A DNA stretch of 64,000 nucleotides from an uncultured Francisella sp. (GTDB lineage Bacteria; Pseudomonadota; Gammaproteobacteria; Burkholderiales; Neisseriaceae). Below the pieces are notes generated by a model that made no database searches, was not told the origin of the DNA, and saw only the letters and a list, made by a program, of their open reading frames with translations. The translations under genes and the position numbers were made by a program. How positions within the stretch are numbered: the stretch's first letter is position 1; each line of letters opens with the position of its first letter. The stretch covers positions 9,490 to 73,489 of the forward strand of contig CALTZA010000007.1 of assembly GCA_943913655.1 (NCBI GenBank), in the 5' to 3' direction. Positions 19,952-29,310 of the stretch are shown here, in pieces.

Positions 19952-20923
19952 TTAATGTAGATGAGGCATTATTTTAGCGGTAAGCCAGGCAGTAAACAGC
20001 TCGTTAAACTGCGTGCCCATTAACTTTTTAGCATAAAAACGCCAATCTTTATCTGCCGTATAGTCTAGTACTCTTGGATGTTTGCCCATGATAGAGTGAG
20101 TCAACAATTGGGTATAAGCAAAACCATCGATTAATCCTAGTTTTTGTGCATCTATTCCGGTATAAATTTTTCCACTAAATATCTCAGGATGTTCTTGCCA
20201 ATGTAAGCGCTTACCTCTGCCATTTTTAACCGAATCGATGAAAACAGTATGCACTTCGGCTAATAAATGGTTTAGATATTGCTGTTGTTCTGGAGATTGT
20301 TTTTGCAAAGGATTGGCCAAAGTCTTATATTCACCAGCAGTTTTGGTACGATCTTTGATACCCAGTTTATGTGCAAGTTCACTGGCATCGATATCCATCA
20401 TGATGACACCAATACTGCCTACTAAACTAGCACGATTGGCATAAATTTTATTAGTGGCTGAAGCTATATAATAGCAGCCAGAAGCGCAAACATCATTAAT
20501 CACTGTATAAATAGGAATGCGCGGATAACGTGCTTGATAATGTTTGATCTGTTGATAGATTGTATCAGCTATTACTGGTGAACCACCTGGGCTATCGGCT
20601 TCTAAAATGACCGCCTTAACATAGCGCTGGTTGTCATATATCTCTTCTAAGCTATCTGTAAAATTTTTCAAGGTATCATTACGCGTTGAAATTTCACCAT
20701 CCAGATGTAATAAAGCAATATGTTCAGAAGGAGCGGTTCTTTGGAAAAATGAACGGTACACATGATAGACAACAAAGATTATTAACAAAAGGCATAGCCA
20801 AAACCAGATCGACCGTTTTTTTTGGTTAGAAGGACCATATTTATCGTTGATGATTTTTTCAATAACTTCTCGCTGCCAATTGATTTCTTGCTGGCTTTCT
20901 TTGTGCATGGCTGATGCTCCCAT
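19952..20923 (-). CDS. sppA: Signal peptide peptidase SppA-type serine protease (S49, short form)
   Basis: A 323-residue inner-membrane protease that degrades cleaved signal peptides in the membrane. One transmembrane segment (WFWLCLLLIIFVVYHVY) lies at about residues 41-57. The S49 core includes DSPGGSPVIADTIYQQI, the serine region NRASLVGSIGVIMM, and the lysine region TAGEYKTLANP. This is the short, single-domain form (enterobacterial SppA is twice as long). The ATG at 20923 follows a GGAG site; an internal ATG at 20908 is an alternative. It lies between rluC and pyrD with short gaps. Confidence 0.92.
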   Translation of the reverse strand: MGASAMHKESQQEINWQREVIEKIINDKYGPSNQKKRSIWFWLCLLLIIFVVYHVYRSFFQRTAPSEHIALLHLDGEISTRNDTLKNFTDSLEEIYDNQRYVKAVILEADSPGGSPVIADTIYQQIKHYQARYPRIPIYTVINDVCASGCYYIASATNKIYANRASLVGSIGVIMMDIDASELAHKLGIKDRTKTAGEYKTLANPLQKQSPEQQQYLNHLLAEVHTVFIDSVKNGRGKRLHWQEHPEIFSGKIYTGIDAQKLGLIDGFAYTQLLTHSIMGKHPRVLDYTADKDWRFYAKKLMGTQFNELFTAWLTAKIMPHLH

Positions 20924-20952
20924 TAAACTCCGGTCTGGCTTATTGTATCAAC

Positions 20953-21891
20953 TTATTTCTCCACGCGCAGCTGTTTTAAAAAATGTTGGAGATCTTCAGG
21001 CAAAGGAGCCTCTAATAATAATCTTTCTTGATTGGTGGGGTACTTAATGCTTAATTGATATGCATGTAAGAACATACGTTTTAAGCCTTTTCTTTGTAAT
21101 ATTTTATTAATCTTAAAATTTCCATAACGCTCGTCTCCAGCAATAGGTGCTTGCTGGGACTGCATGTGTACACGGATTTGATGTGTGCGGCCGGTTTTAA
21201 GAGTTACTTTCAGTAGAGTATGTCGTTTGAGCTGTTCGACTATATGAAAAAGACTAATTGCTTTTTTGCCGTTCTCGTCCACATATACTGTTTTTTGCTG
21301 GTCTTGATTACGAAAATGTTTTAGCGGCAAGCAAACAGAAGTGATTTCTTCTTGCCAAGGGACGGCAGACAAAGCCAAATATATTTTTTGTGGATGATTC
21401 TCTCTTAATTGTTCATGGATGTGCCTTAAGATAGAACGTTTTTTAGCAATCATCAGCAAGCCAGAAGTATTTTTGTCTAAACGATGAATAAGTTCTAAAT
21501 AAGCCTCAGGTCTGATGCGACGAAGCTGTTCAATCACGCCAAAAGTAATGCCACTTCCTCCGTGGGAAGCCACTCCTGCTGGCTTATTAATGACAAGTAA
21601 GGCTTGATCTTCATAGATAATCGGAAATGTCTGCGGTTTGATTGGTTCTTTCTTGTGTTGATGAAATACCAAAGTAAAAGGTGGTAAACGAATTTTATCA
21701 GTGGGAGCAATCGAGTAAGATGCAGGCTTGCGCCGACCATTAACGCGGATCTCTCCAGAACGAATTATTTTATAGATGTGGCTCTTAGGGATACCTTTTA
21801 AATGTTTTCGTAGATAATTGTCCAAACGTTGACCACTTTCTTGGTAGCCAATAAGTAAATGATTTACCACTACTTTACTTTTATCAGACAT
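20953..21891 (-). CDS. rluC: Ribosomal large subunit pseudouridine synthase RluC
   Basis: Modifies uridines of 23S rRNA (955, 2504 and 2580 in E. coli numbering). An N-terminal S4 RNA-binding domain (residues about 15-75: RLDNYLRKHLKGIPKSHIYKIIRSG) is followed by the synthase domain with catalytic aspartate in HRLDKNTSGLLMIAKK near residue 135 and the motif KTGRTHQIRVHMQ. It is 312 residues long and divergent from rne, the arrangement found in many proteobacteria, which favours RluC over RluD. It starts the rluC-sppA-pyrD-tRNA-Ser run. Confidence 0.93.
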   Translation of the reverse strand: MSDKSKVVVNHLLIGYQESGQRLDNYLRKHLKGIPKSHIYKIIRSGEIRVNGRRKPASYSIAPTDKIRLPPFTLVFHQHKKEPIKPQTFPIIYEDQALLVINKPAGVASHGGSGITFGVIEQLRRIRPEAYLELIHRLDKNTSGLLMIAKKRSILRHIHEQLRENHPQKIYLALSAVPWQEEITSVCLPLKHFRNQDQQKTVYVDENGKKAISLFHIVEQLKRHTLLKVTLKTGRTHQIRVHMQSQQAPIAGDERYGNFKINKILQRKGLKRMFLHAYQLSIKYPTNQERLLLEAPLPEDLQHFLKQLRVEK

Positions 21892-22378
21892 ATGACTAAA
21901 ATCTCGCTATCTCCCGGTAATTTATTGTACCAAATTAAATTAAGGGTAGCCCAAAGCCGTTTCAGCGGTAGCGGTGGAGAAACAATTGTAGATCGGTGGT
22001 GTTTTAGTGAATAGGTGAAAAATCTGGGCACGGCCGAGAAAAGTTAAGTTAATTTAAAGCGTAGGATTTGTAGCTAGCACGCTAGTCAACTCTTATCTAG
22101 GAAAGTATAAAGAAAATACACAATCAATCAGCCGATCACTGCATATCATAAGTATGTATGGTTCTTTATATCAAGGTAGAATATATCTGGTGAGTCAGTA
22201 AAATGGATGGATAATGACAATAGAATTTAAAGCCTTATTCGATAATCCAACAGGTGTTTTGCTATTTATTAAATTCTGAGATCTTAAGATTTCTATAGTC
22301 CAAAGAATTGATCGGAATTCATCGAGTTTTTTATGTGTACTTTCCTCCTGCGCATCAACAAGAAGCCAAGAGGTATAA
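21892..22378 (+). promoter_or_regulatory. Intergenic region between rluC and rne (probable long rne leader)
   Basis: About 490 nt with no gene. In proteobacteria rne has a long 5' leader through which RNase E limits its own mRNA, and this spacing is compatible with that, but I could not identify the hp-type hairpins or a convincing promoter by eye. An AGAGG ribosome site precedes the rne ATG. A short minus-strand open frame here (22195-22497) runs into rne and is not credible. Confidence 0.35.
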
Positions 22379-24865
22379 ATGAAAAGAATATTATTCAATG
22401 CAACGCAGCCAGAAGAATCACGTGTTGCAATTGTCGATGGACAAAAACTTATTAATCTTGATATTGAAACTGCCGGTAAAGAGCAGCGTAAAGGCAATAT
22501 TTACAAAGGCGTAGTGACTAAAGTGGAACCTTCTTTAGAGGCTTGCTTCGTTGACTATGGTACTGGTAAGAGTGGTTTTTTACCATGCAAAGAAATTCAT
22601 CGCTCCTATTTTAGAAATCCAGTGCGTGGGCGAGTAAAGATCCAAGAGATTGTTAAAGAAGGAGATGAGTTACTTGTGCAAGTAGATAAAGATGCACGGG
22701 GAAATAAAGGTGCTACGTTAACCACCTATATCAGTTTAGCTGGACGATACCTAGTTTTGATGCCAAATAATCCTAAAGCAGGTGGAGTATCGCGTCGTAT
22801 TGAGGGAGAAGAGAGACAAGAATTAAAAGAATTGGTCAGTCAGTTACATATTCCCAGAGGGATGAGTGTGATTGTGCGTACTGCAGGAATTGGTCGTTCA
22901 CTTCAAGAACTAAAATGGGATTTGGATTATCAATTAAAGCTATGGGAAGGAGTACTTGAGGCAAGCCAACAACCTCAAGTAAAGCCCCTAATATTGCAAG
23001 AAAGTGCTCTTATCATCCGTGCGATTCGTGATTATTATCAACCAAATATTGGAGAAATTTTGGTTGATCATCCAGAAGCATACCAGAAAATCCATCAGTT
23101 TATTAGCTGTGTTTTACCAGATAGCATTGATAAAGTAAAACTATATGAAGAAGCAACACCGCTTTTTACACGTTTTCAAATTGAGAATCAAATTGATTCT
23201 GTTTACGCAAGACAAGTATCTTTGCCTTCGGGTGGGGAAATTGTCATTGATCATTCCGAAGCATTAGTTTCTATTGATGTTAATTCAGCCAAGTCTACTC
23301 GTGGCGCTGATGTAGAAGAGACTGCTTTCAAAACCAATCTGGAGGCAGCAGAAGAGATATGTCGTCAGATTCGTTTAAGAGACATTGGTGGGCTAATCAT
23401 CATTGATTTTATCGATATGGAATCACCACGTCATCAACGCGAAGTAGAAAGCGCAATGCGTGATTATTTAAAAGAGGATAGGGCACGGGTGCAAACTACT
23501 CGCTTGTCTAAGTTTGGCTTGATGGAGATGTCTCGTCAACGCCTACAGATGTCACTTGGTGAAAGCACGCATATGATATGTCCAAGGTGCTCTGGTACAG
23601 GGGTCATTCGCAGTGTACAATCTTCTTCCTTGCATATTTTACGTATTATTCATGAGAAAGCTATGAAGGAGAATACTGGTGAAGTAAGGGCGCAGTTACC
23701 TATTGAAGTCGCTACCTTTCTGTTAAATGAGAAAAGAGAACAACTATTTCATTTGGAAGATAGTGTCAATGTACCGATCATCATTATTCCAAATAAGTAT
23801 CTAGAAGTTCCTCATTTCCATGTGGAGCGTGTCCGCGCAGAAGATGTGACAGATGAGTTAAGTAGCTACAGAATGGTTGAAAAGCCGATAGAGGAAGATT
23901 ATCAATCTAGTACACAGTTAAGTAAATCTTCTATACAGCAACAAGCAGCAGTACAAGGGATTAAACCAGAAACTCCAGCTCCAATACCTAAAAAAGCCAA
24001 AAAATCAATTTGGAGTGGTTTTACCAGTTGGCTAGGTCATATTTTTGAATCAGAGTATGGAGATAAAAAGACAACAAAAGCTAAAAAAACAGCTACAGGT
24101 CATTTTGGATTAAATGAAAAGCCAACAGTGGCAGAATATCGCCTTAGAACAAGTGAACGTCCAGCTATATTAGATAGAAGGTTGTCATCTCAAGGTACAG
24201 GAAATGACAAAATAAAAAATAATAAGACTGTCTTTGCTCAGATTACAGATACAATCACCGAAGTTGGCAGGCTCATTGAAAAAAATAACCAAGGAGAGCA
24301 TCGTAGTGAGCAACATAAACGACAACTAGCAAGTGATTCAACTCAAGGAGAAAAATTAAGACATAAGACAGACGAGAAACCGATTCTTCCTCCTAGTAGT
24401 AGACAGCGGGGAGATAGCAGTAGAGCTATGCGTCGATCAAGTGGACATCGTATTTTATCTGCCAACTATATGGAACGTCGTATTAGAATAGACAAGATTG
24501 TTCGCTACATTAATAAGATTAGTCAGCGTGTATGGCAAACACAACATGGTGAGCTAATACAAGATAATGAACAATCTGCTGAAGCATTAAATATAAATTT
24601 ATCTAAAACTTCGCAAGAAGAAGTGAAGAGGAAATTTAAACCGGACTCTATGGCAATGACTAAAATAGAAAAAACTGCCTTGACTCTAGTAGAAACTCGC
24701 ACGGATCAATTACATAAAGCATCAAAATCTCTCGATATTACTCAACTGCAAGAAAGAAAATTCTCTGGACGTCGACGTAATGATGTTATTAAAGAATTGG
24801 CACCTATTGAGCGGGACATAGCGATGCAGCAGGTAGAAACTCAAAACAAAAATGACTCTGCTTGA
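22379..24865 (+). CDS. rne: Ribonuclease E
   Basis: An essential endonuclease for mRNA decay and for rRNA and tRNA processing. The N-terminal catalytic half (about residues 1-510) has the S1 RNA-binding region (KGNIYKGVVTKVEPSLEACFVDYG), the DNase I-like site with metal-binding aspartates in SIDVNSAKSTRG and IIDFIDMES, and the zinc-link CPRCSGTG at about residues 401-408. The C-terminal 300 residues are low-complexity, rich in K, R, Q and S, and lack obvious similarity to the E. coli scaffold. Near residues 540-560 the stretch KKAKKSIWSGFTSWLGHIF looks like an amphipathic membrane-binding helix. Total 828 residues. Confidence 0.95.
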   Translation: MKRILFNATQPEESRVAIVDGQKLINLDIETAGKEQRKGNIYKGVVTKVEPSLEACFVDYGTGKSGFLPCKEIHRSYFRNPVRGRVKIQEIVKEGDELLVQVDKDARGNKGATLTTYISLAGRYLVLMPNNPKAGGVSRRIEGEERQELKELVSQLHIPRGMSVIVRTAGIGRSLQELKWDLDYQLKLWEGVLEASQQPQVKPLILQESALIIRAIRDYYQPNIGEILVDHPEAYQKIHQFISCVLPDSIDKVKLYEEATPLFTRFQIENQIDSVYARQVSLPSGGEIVIDHSEALVSIDVNSAKSTRGADVEETAFKTNLEAAEEICRQIRLRDIGGLIIIDFIDMESPRHQREVESAMRDYLKEDRARVQTTRLSKFGLMEMSRQRLQMSLGESTHMICPRCSGTGVIRSVQSSSLHILRIIHEKAMKENTGEVRAQLPIEVATFLLNEKREQLFHLEDSVNVPIIIIPNKYLEVPHFHVERVRAEDVTDELSSYRMVEKPIEEDYQSSTQLSKSSIQQQAAVQGIKPETPAPIPKKAKKSIWSGFTSWLGHIFESEYGDKKTTKAKKTATGHFGLNEKPTVAEYRLRTSERPAILDRRLSSQGTGNDKIKNNKTVFAQITDTITEVGRLIEKNNQGEHRSEQHKRQLASDSTQGEKLRHKTDEKPILPPSSRQRGDSSRAMRRSSGHRILSANYMERRIRIDKIVRYINKISQRVWQTQHGELIQDNEQSAEALNINLSKTSQEEVKRKFKPDSMAMTKIEKTALTLVETRTDQLHKASKSLDITQLQERKFSGRRRNDVIKELAPIERDIAMQQVETQNKNDSA

Positions 24866-24890
24866 CAGAGCAGGACCTAAAAAATATAAT
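24862..24890 (+). promoter_or_regulatory. Perfect consensus sigma-70 promoter for tRNA-Asn
   Basis: TTGACA at 24862-24867 and TATAAT at 24885-24890 are separated by exactly 17 nt, a full match to the consensus. The -35 box contains the rne stop codon (TGA 24863-24865). Transcription would begin near 24897, about 12 nt before the tRNA-Asn gene. The placement fits a strong promoter dedicated to the tRNA. Confidence 0.85.
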
Positions 24891-24908
24891 CTGCTTTTTT
24901 ATGATGAT

Positions 24909-24984
24909 TCCCCGATAGCTCAGTTGGTAGAGCGACGGACTGTTAATCCGCAGGTCCCAGGTTCGAGCCCTGGTCGGGGAGCCA
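24909..24984 (+). tRNA. tRNA-Asn (anticodon GTT)
   Basis: A 76-nt canonical tRNA: acceptor TCCCCGA pairs with TCGGGGA, D-arm AGCTCAGTTGGTAGAGC, anticodon loop CTGTTAA with anticodon GTT, T-arm CAGGTTCGAGCCCTG, discriminator G and encoded CCA. It lies 43 nt after rne and has its own consensus promoter. Confidence 0.97.
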
Positions 24985-25049
24985 AAATAATGTTATTTCT
25001 CTAGCTTTTCAGGGCTTAAATAAATGCAGAATTATTTAAGACTAACTAG

Positions 25050-25325
25050 CAAGTATTATTCTGTAGTATTAATACATCAATATACGTAGGCCAAGCTAAT
25101 GAAGAAAGTGATTGGAGGACGCCATCTCAATTACCCAGGCGCCTCAAGATAGTCTCCAATGAAACCACAAGCGAGCTATTCTTAGAATTACTCAGCGGGA
25201 AGTTGAGTCCAAGCTACAATAAATCTAAGCAATTATCTAAGCAAGCTGAAACCAAGCAATCTGCGTCTCACTCAAAACAAGCCATTCACCAAACAATACC
25301 AAAAGTCGTTATTGCTGAATATTAA
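25050..25325 (+). pseudogene. Open but start-less reading frame, possible gene remnant
   Basis: The frame is open for 91 codons between stops, without ATG, GTG or TTG near its 5' end. Part reads VGQANEESDWRTPSQLPRRL and later SKQLSKQAETKQSASHSKQA, a basic low-complexity tail. The composition looks protein-like rather than random but I cannot assign a family. It is followed by further wreckage on the same strand. It could also be a chance open frame. Confidence 0.25.
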
Positions 25326-25428
25326 GCAATAATTTCCTTTCCTAAGGTAAAGAAAAATTTCTCATCTAAAGCAGATAATATTAGAAAAACGGATCTAATA
25401 AAATTAATACTGATTTAGGGAAGGTGAA

Positions 25429-25715
25429 GTGTTGAAATTAACTAAGCTATTGTTATTAATATCAAGCTGCACTATAGCTAATATTCCTGTGAATTATTAA
25501 GAACTTAAAGCTATAGATGAAACCAAAAGTATAATGCCTATGTTTAAATTTAAAACAAAAAACATTAAAAATAGTCAGATAGATTTAATTTTTACTCAAT
25601 TTTAGAGATCAATCAGATTTTACTAATCACATTAATCTTAAATAAGGAAAATGGGCTTTGGAAAATTAATATAAGGTCTAGTAATGACCCTAATCCTGAA
25701 ATACCTAACTATTAA
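25429..25715 (+). pseudogene. Decayed small lipoprotein-like gene
   Basis: A GGGAAGG ribosome site (about 25418-25424) precedes GTG at 25429, which opens VLKLTKLLLLISSCTIANI, a lipoprotein-type signal sequence with a cysteine after a hydrophobic core. A TAA follows after 23 codons; the same frame then continues ELKAIDETKSIMPMFKFKTK to another stop, and a shifted frame carries KENGLWKINIRSSNDPNP and ends at TAA 25713. The order of the pieces suggests one small exported protein broken by a stop and a frameshift. Family unknown. Confidence 0.4.
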
Positions 25716-25917
25716 TAAAATAAGCTAGATGAAATAAAGTAAAAACTATATTCTGATTTGGTAACGATATTTACTAAATTAATGAGTTAGCACTAGCTAG
25801 GAAGTTTATTACCGATACTTATACTTTAAAGGTCATTTCTAGGTTAAATGGCTAAGAATATTTCATCGTTATTGATTTCTTATTTTTGCTGACTCTCTGC
25901 GTGCGCATTGTGCTAGA

Positions 25918-26425
25918 TTAAGAGGCGATATCACCCAAGTATCTACTACCAGCAGGAGAAACACTAATTAAACTAGTCCTCTTTTGAAAGTCATACAACA
26001 CTCCTAATGGGGAAGCAAAGCGAGTACTTATAGCGGTAGGTAGAACATGGTTAGGTCCTGTGCAATAACCCCCTAAGCTTTCTGAACTGTGTTTGCTCAC
26101 AAAAAGGTTCCTGCATGGTGAATATATTCTAACAAACATTCTAGATGCTCAACAGAAAGCTCCAATGCAATGAAGTTAGCAATGTGACAAACTTCTACTA
26201 AATCTTGGCCTTTAATCAATAAGCCTCTATTTTTTAGTGATTTCTCAATAATGGCAGCCACGCGGCTGACTAGGCAGAAAAAGTAAAATTACCTGTTTAA
26301 CTTTTACTGTCTTGCAGATCTTTTTTACGGCTTTACAACCTGTTCAACTATCTCATTCTCTGCTTGATTGATACGTGTTTTTACTAACAGGGAAAAAATT
26401 TTTTGTTTAAAGATAAATAATTCAT
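25918..26425 (-). pseudogene. hisD: Histidinol dehydrogenase pseudogene, internally deleted
   Basis: HisD fragments occur in order on the minus strand. A likely N-terminal piece starts at ATG 26425 (MNYLSLNKKFFPLLVKTRIN) and ends at a stop. A C-terminal piece includes [40 protein letters not shown] and HHAGTFL. In another frame there is [20 protein letters not shown] followed by [20 protein letters not shown]. These match the conserved end of HisD ([13 protein letters not shown]). The remnant spans about 0.5 kb where an intact gene needs about 1.3 kb, so the middle is gone. Together with the hisG remnant just upstream it shows loss of histidine synthesis. Confidence 0.88.
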
Positions 26426-26444
26426 AACGAGGAACAAACCTGCA

Positions 26445-27016
26445 CTAAAGCGATGCTTTGCTGACAATCAAGCAGCTAGGAATATTCATAACCGACTCTA
26501 ATGGCTTGAAATAATTTGCTTTTAATGTATTACCAGTAGCAACAATATCAACAATGACGTCACTTAAACTGATAATTGGAGCAAGCTCCATGCTACCATA
26601 AAGATGAAAGATATAGACATATACCCCTTTTTTGGCAAAATGATTTTTACTAATACGAGAACATTTACTGGCAATTCGTAAGCGAGAGTCCATTGATCAC
26701 ATTCTTCTTTAGCAACTACTACTAATTTGCATCGAGCTATCTTCAAATCAAGCGGTGAATACAGAGTTCTTTTCCATAAGCACATCCGCACTAACTCTAA
26801 CTACCCACAATCTGCAGCACCACAACGTACATAAGTGGGTATATCACTTCTCTTCTGACCATCAAGAGTCGGATATTTAGGATAGTTAATAGAAAAAATC
26901 AGAGCTTTTGATTGATTGGGATTATCTTGCATAATAATCTCTGCGCTTTTTATACAGAAGAAGGGTCTCCTCAAAATATGCCCTTTGGATAATGCAATTG
27001 TAATAGGAGTAGTCAT
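26445..27016 (-). pseudogene. hisG: ATP phosphoribosyltransferase pseudogene (short-form HisG)
   Basis: The first enzyme of histidine synthesis, now broken. The start MTTPITIALSKGHIL at 27016 is typical HisG, followed by DIPTYVRCGAADCG and a stop at about 26801. A second frame holds YSPLDLKIARCKLVVV, and a third holds RIASKCSRISKNHFAKKG, the phosphate-loop-like segment HLYGSMELAPIISLSD, IVDIVATGNTLKAN and CLIVSKASL near the end. At least two frameshifts and a stop interrupt it. Total length matches the short HisG form that works with HisZ. It lies directly before the hisD remnant, as in a hisGD operon. Confidence 0.92.
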
Positions 27017-27058
27017 ATCCAGCGCTCTTTAAATGCTTTTTAGGTATCATTTTAATGT

Positions 27059-27064
27059 TATAAT
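27059..27064 (+). promoter_or_regulatory. Candidate -10 box before fabI
   Basis: A TATAAT hexamer lies 65 nt upstream of the fabI start, in the short gap after the hisG remnant on the other strand. No good -35 box was found at 16-18 nt, so it is only a candidate. Confidence 0.35.
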
Positions 27065-27129
27065 AAAGATGATATATTCGCTACCATGCTAATTTAAAAT
27101 ATGTTCTTTTTAGTTTAAGGAGCAAGAAA

Positions 27130-27915
27130 ATGGGTTTTCTACAAGGCAAGAAAATATTAATTACAGGAATGATTTCTTCTCGTTCAATTGCCTATGGTGT
27201 CGCAAAAGCCTGTAAAGAACAAGGAGCAGAACTCGCCTTTACATATGTGATAGATAAACTAAAAAATCGTGTACTTGAGATGACAAAAGAATTGGGCTCC
27301 CAACTTCTTTATCGTTGTGATGTGCAGGATGATGAGGAGATAACCCAGTTATTTACTAATCTCAAAGAGGAATGGGGCGAGTTGGATGGTTTATTACACT
27401 CCATTGCCTTTGCTGATAAAAACTCATTAGAGGGCGATTTTTTAGATAGTATTAATCGCAAGTCTTATCATTTGGCCCAGGATGTTTCAGCTTACAGTTT
27501 AGCGGCATTAGCTAAAATGGCAAGACCCCTAATGAAAAATAGGCAGGCTTCTATTGTTGGTTTAACTTATTTAGGTGCAGTGCGTGCCGTCCCTAACTAT
27601 AACACTATGGGCATTGCCAAAGCCAGTTTAGAGGCGATCATCCGTTATACTGCCCAAGCTTTAGGAAAGGATAACATCCGTTGTAATGGTATTTCTGCAG
27701 GACCGATTAAAACGCTTGCAGCAGCAGGGATTAGCGGGTTTGATACAGCTCTAAAAATGACTGCAGCACAAAGTTTACTTAAGCGCAATGTTACTGCTGA
27801 GGAAGTAGGGCAGGTTGCTGCTTTTTTGTTCTCAGATTTGAGTTCTGCCATCACAGGAGAAGTAATCTATGTCGATGCTGGTTATAGACATTCCGCTTTT
27901 CCAATGACAGAATAA
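27130..27915 (+). CDS. fabI: Enoyl-[acyl-carrier-protein] reductase (NADH) FabI
   Basis: Catalyses the last step of each fatty-acid elongation cycle; 261 residues, short-chain dehydrogenase family. The divergent FabI nucleotide motif GMISSRSIAYGVAKA lies near residues 13-27, LDGLLHSIAFADK near residue 90, and the catalytic Tyr-x6-Lys in NYNTMGIAKASLEA near residues 156-163. The end contains DLSSAITGEVIYVDAGY. An AAGGAG site precedes the ATG. No other enoyl reductase is visible in the window. A terminator hairpin follows. Confidence 0.97.
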   Translation: MGFLQGKKILITGMISSRSIAYGVAKACKEQGAELAFTYVIDKLKNRVLEMTKELGSQLLYRCDVQDDEEITQLFTNLKEEWGELDGLLHSIAFADKNSLEGDFLDSINRKSYHLAQDVSAYSLAALAKMARPLMKNRQASIVGLTYLGAVRAVPNYNTMGIAKASLEAIIRYTAQALGKDNIRCNGISAGPIKTLAAAGISGFDTALKMTAAQSLLKRNVTAEEVGQVAAFLFSDLSSAITGEVIYVDAGYRHSAFPMTE

Positions 27916-27919
27916 CAGA

Positions 27920-27942
27920 TAGTTTTTAAAAACTACTTTTTT
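27920..27942 (+). terminator. Intrinsic terminator after fabI
   Basis: The perfect inverted repeat TAGTTTTTAAAAACTA (27920-27935) is followed by C and six T residues. It lies 5 nt after the fabI stop. The stem is AT-rich, so strength may be moderate. Confidence 0.6.
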
Positions 27943-27956
27943 AATCTTTATTAGTT

Positions 27957-27986
27957 TTGTTGAGAAAATAGTTAGCAGGTTATAAT
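27957..27986 (+). promoter_or_regulatory. Candidate icd promoter
   Basis: TATAAT at 27981-27986 is a perfect -10 box 44 nt upstream of the icd start. TTGTTG (27957-27962) at an 18-nt distance is the best -35 candidate. The box lies after the fabI terminator, which supports separate transcription of icd. Confidence 0.5.
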
Positions 27987-28030
27987 AGCCCTTAGTATAT
28001 AAACATCTATAAAGAGCAGGAGAGCAAGTC

Positions 28031-29269
28031 ATGAGTAAGGTTGTCATTCCTCAAAATGGACAGAGAATTGTGATGGGTCAGCCTATTCCAGATAATCCAA
28101 TTGTGCCTTTTATTGAGGGAGATGGCATTGGGGTTGATATCACACCAGTGATGAAAAAAGTTATTGATGCAGCAGTAGAAAAGGCCTATGGAGGTCAAAA
28201 AAAGATTTATTGGATGGAAGTTTATGCTGGTGAGAAAGCGGCTCGTGTATATGGGATAAGTGAATGGCTACCAGATGAAACAGTTGATCTACTTAAAAAA
28301 TACGCTATTTCAATTAAAGGGCCAATGACTACACCAATTGGTGGTGGCATTCGTTCTTTGAATGTAGCTTTACGTCAAAAATTAGATTTATATCAATGTG
28401 TTCGGCCTGTACGCTATTTTCAGGGTGTTCCTTCACCACTAAAAAATCCAAGTAAAACCGATATGGTTATTTTTCGAGAAAATACTGAAGATATCTATAG
28501 TGGAATTGAATGGGAGGCAGGTTCTAAGAAAGTAGAAAAGCTAATTAAATACTTGCAAGACGAATTCAAAGTGCAATTGCGCTTTCCTGAGTGTTGCGGT
28601 ATTGGCATCAAACCAATTTCTAAAAAAGGTTCGGAGCGCTTACTACGTGCAGCCATTAATTATGCCATTAATAATGATCGCAAGAGTATTACTATTGTGC
28701 ATAAAGGCAATATTATGAAATATACTGAAGGTGCTTTCATGCATTGGGGCTATAATTTAGCTAAGTCAGAATATCAAGCACAAGTGATTAATGGAGGTCC
28801 TTGGTGTATGTTTAAAAATCCCAAAAATGGACATGAGATTGTGATCAAAGATGCGATTGCTGATAATTTTTTGCAACAGATTCTATTACGTCCTGATGAA
28901 TATGATGTGATTGCTACCACTAATCTAAATGGAGACTATATTTCTGATGCACTAGCTGCTCAAGTTGGTGGTATTGGTATCGCACCGGGAGCAAATATTT
29001 CTGATCAATATGCAATTTTTGAAGCAACGCATGGAACTGCTCCGCGATATGCAGGTTTAAACAAGGTAAATCCAGGATCTATGATTTTATCTGCAGAAAT
29101 GATGATACGCTTCTTTGGCTGGCAGGATGCTGCTGACTTAGTTTTGTCTGCCATGGAGAAAACTATCATAGATAAACAAGTAACTTACGATTTTGCTCGT
29201 GATTTAGAAGATGCTAATGAAGTTTCTACCTCACAATTTGGTGAAGAAATGATTCGGCGTATGCAATGA
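28031..29269 (+). CDS. icd: Isocitrate dehydrogenase (NADP+)
   Basis: The TCA-cycle enzyme that makes 2-oxoglutarate and NADPH; 412 residues, E. coli-type homodimer. Substrate and phosphorylation loop [26 protein letters not shown] lies near residue 110, [14 protein letters not shown] near residue 155, the tyrosine-lysine catalytic region, and metal-binding aspartates in [19 protein letters not shown] near residue 300. The cofactor segment [12 protein letters not shown] is followed by residues that fit NADP use. AGGAGAG precedes the ATG. It converges with rpoH with 41 nt between them. Confidence 0.97.
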   Translation: MSKVVIPQNGQRIVMGQPIPDNPIVPFIEGDGIGVDITPVMKKVIDAAVEKAYGGQKKIYWMEVYAGEKAARVYGISEWLPDETVDLLKKYAISIKGPMTTPIGGGIRSLNVALRQKLDLYQCVRPVRYFQGVPSPLKNPSKTDMVIFRENTEDIYSGIEWEAGSKKVEKLIKYLQDEFKVQLRFPECCGIGIKPISKKGSERLLRAAINYAINNDRKSITIVHKGNIMKYTEGAFMHWGYNLAKSEYQAQVINGGPWCMFKNPKNGHEIVIKDAIADNFLQQILLRPDEYDVIATTNLNGDYISDALAAQVGGIGIAPGANISDQYAIFEATHGTAPRYAGLNKVNPGSMILSAEMMIRFFGWQDAADLVLSAMEKTIIDKQVTYDFARDLEDANEVSTSQFGEEMIRRMQ

Positions 29270-29310
29270 AAAGAAGGTACTGGTAAGAAGAATATTACGG
29301 TGTATTTTTG

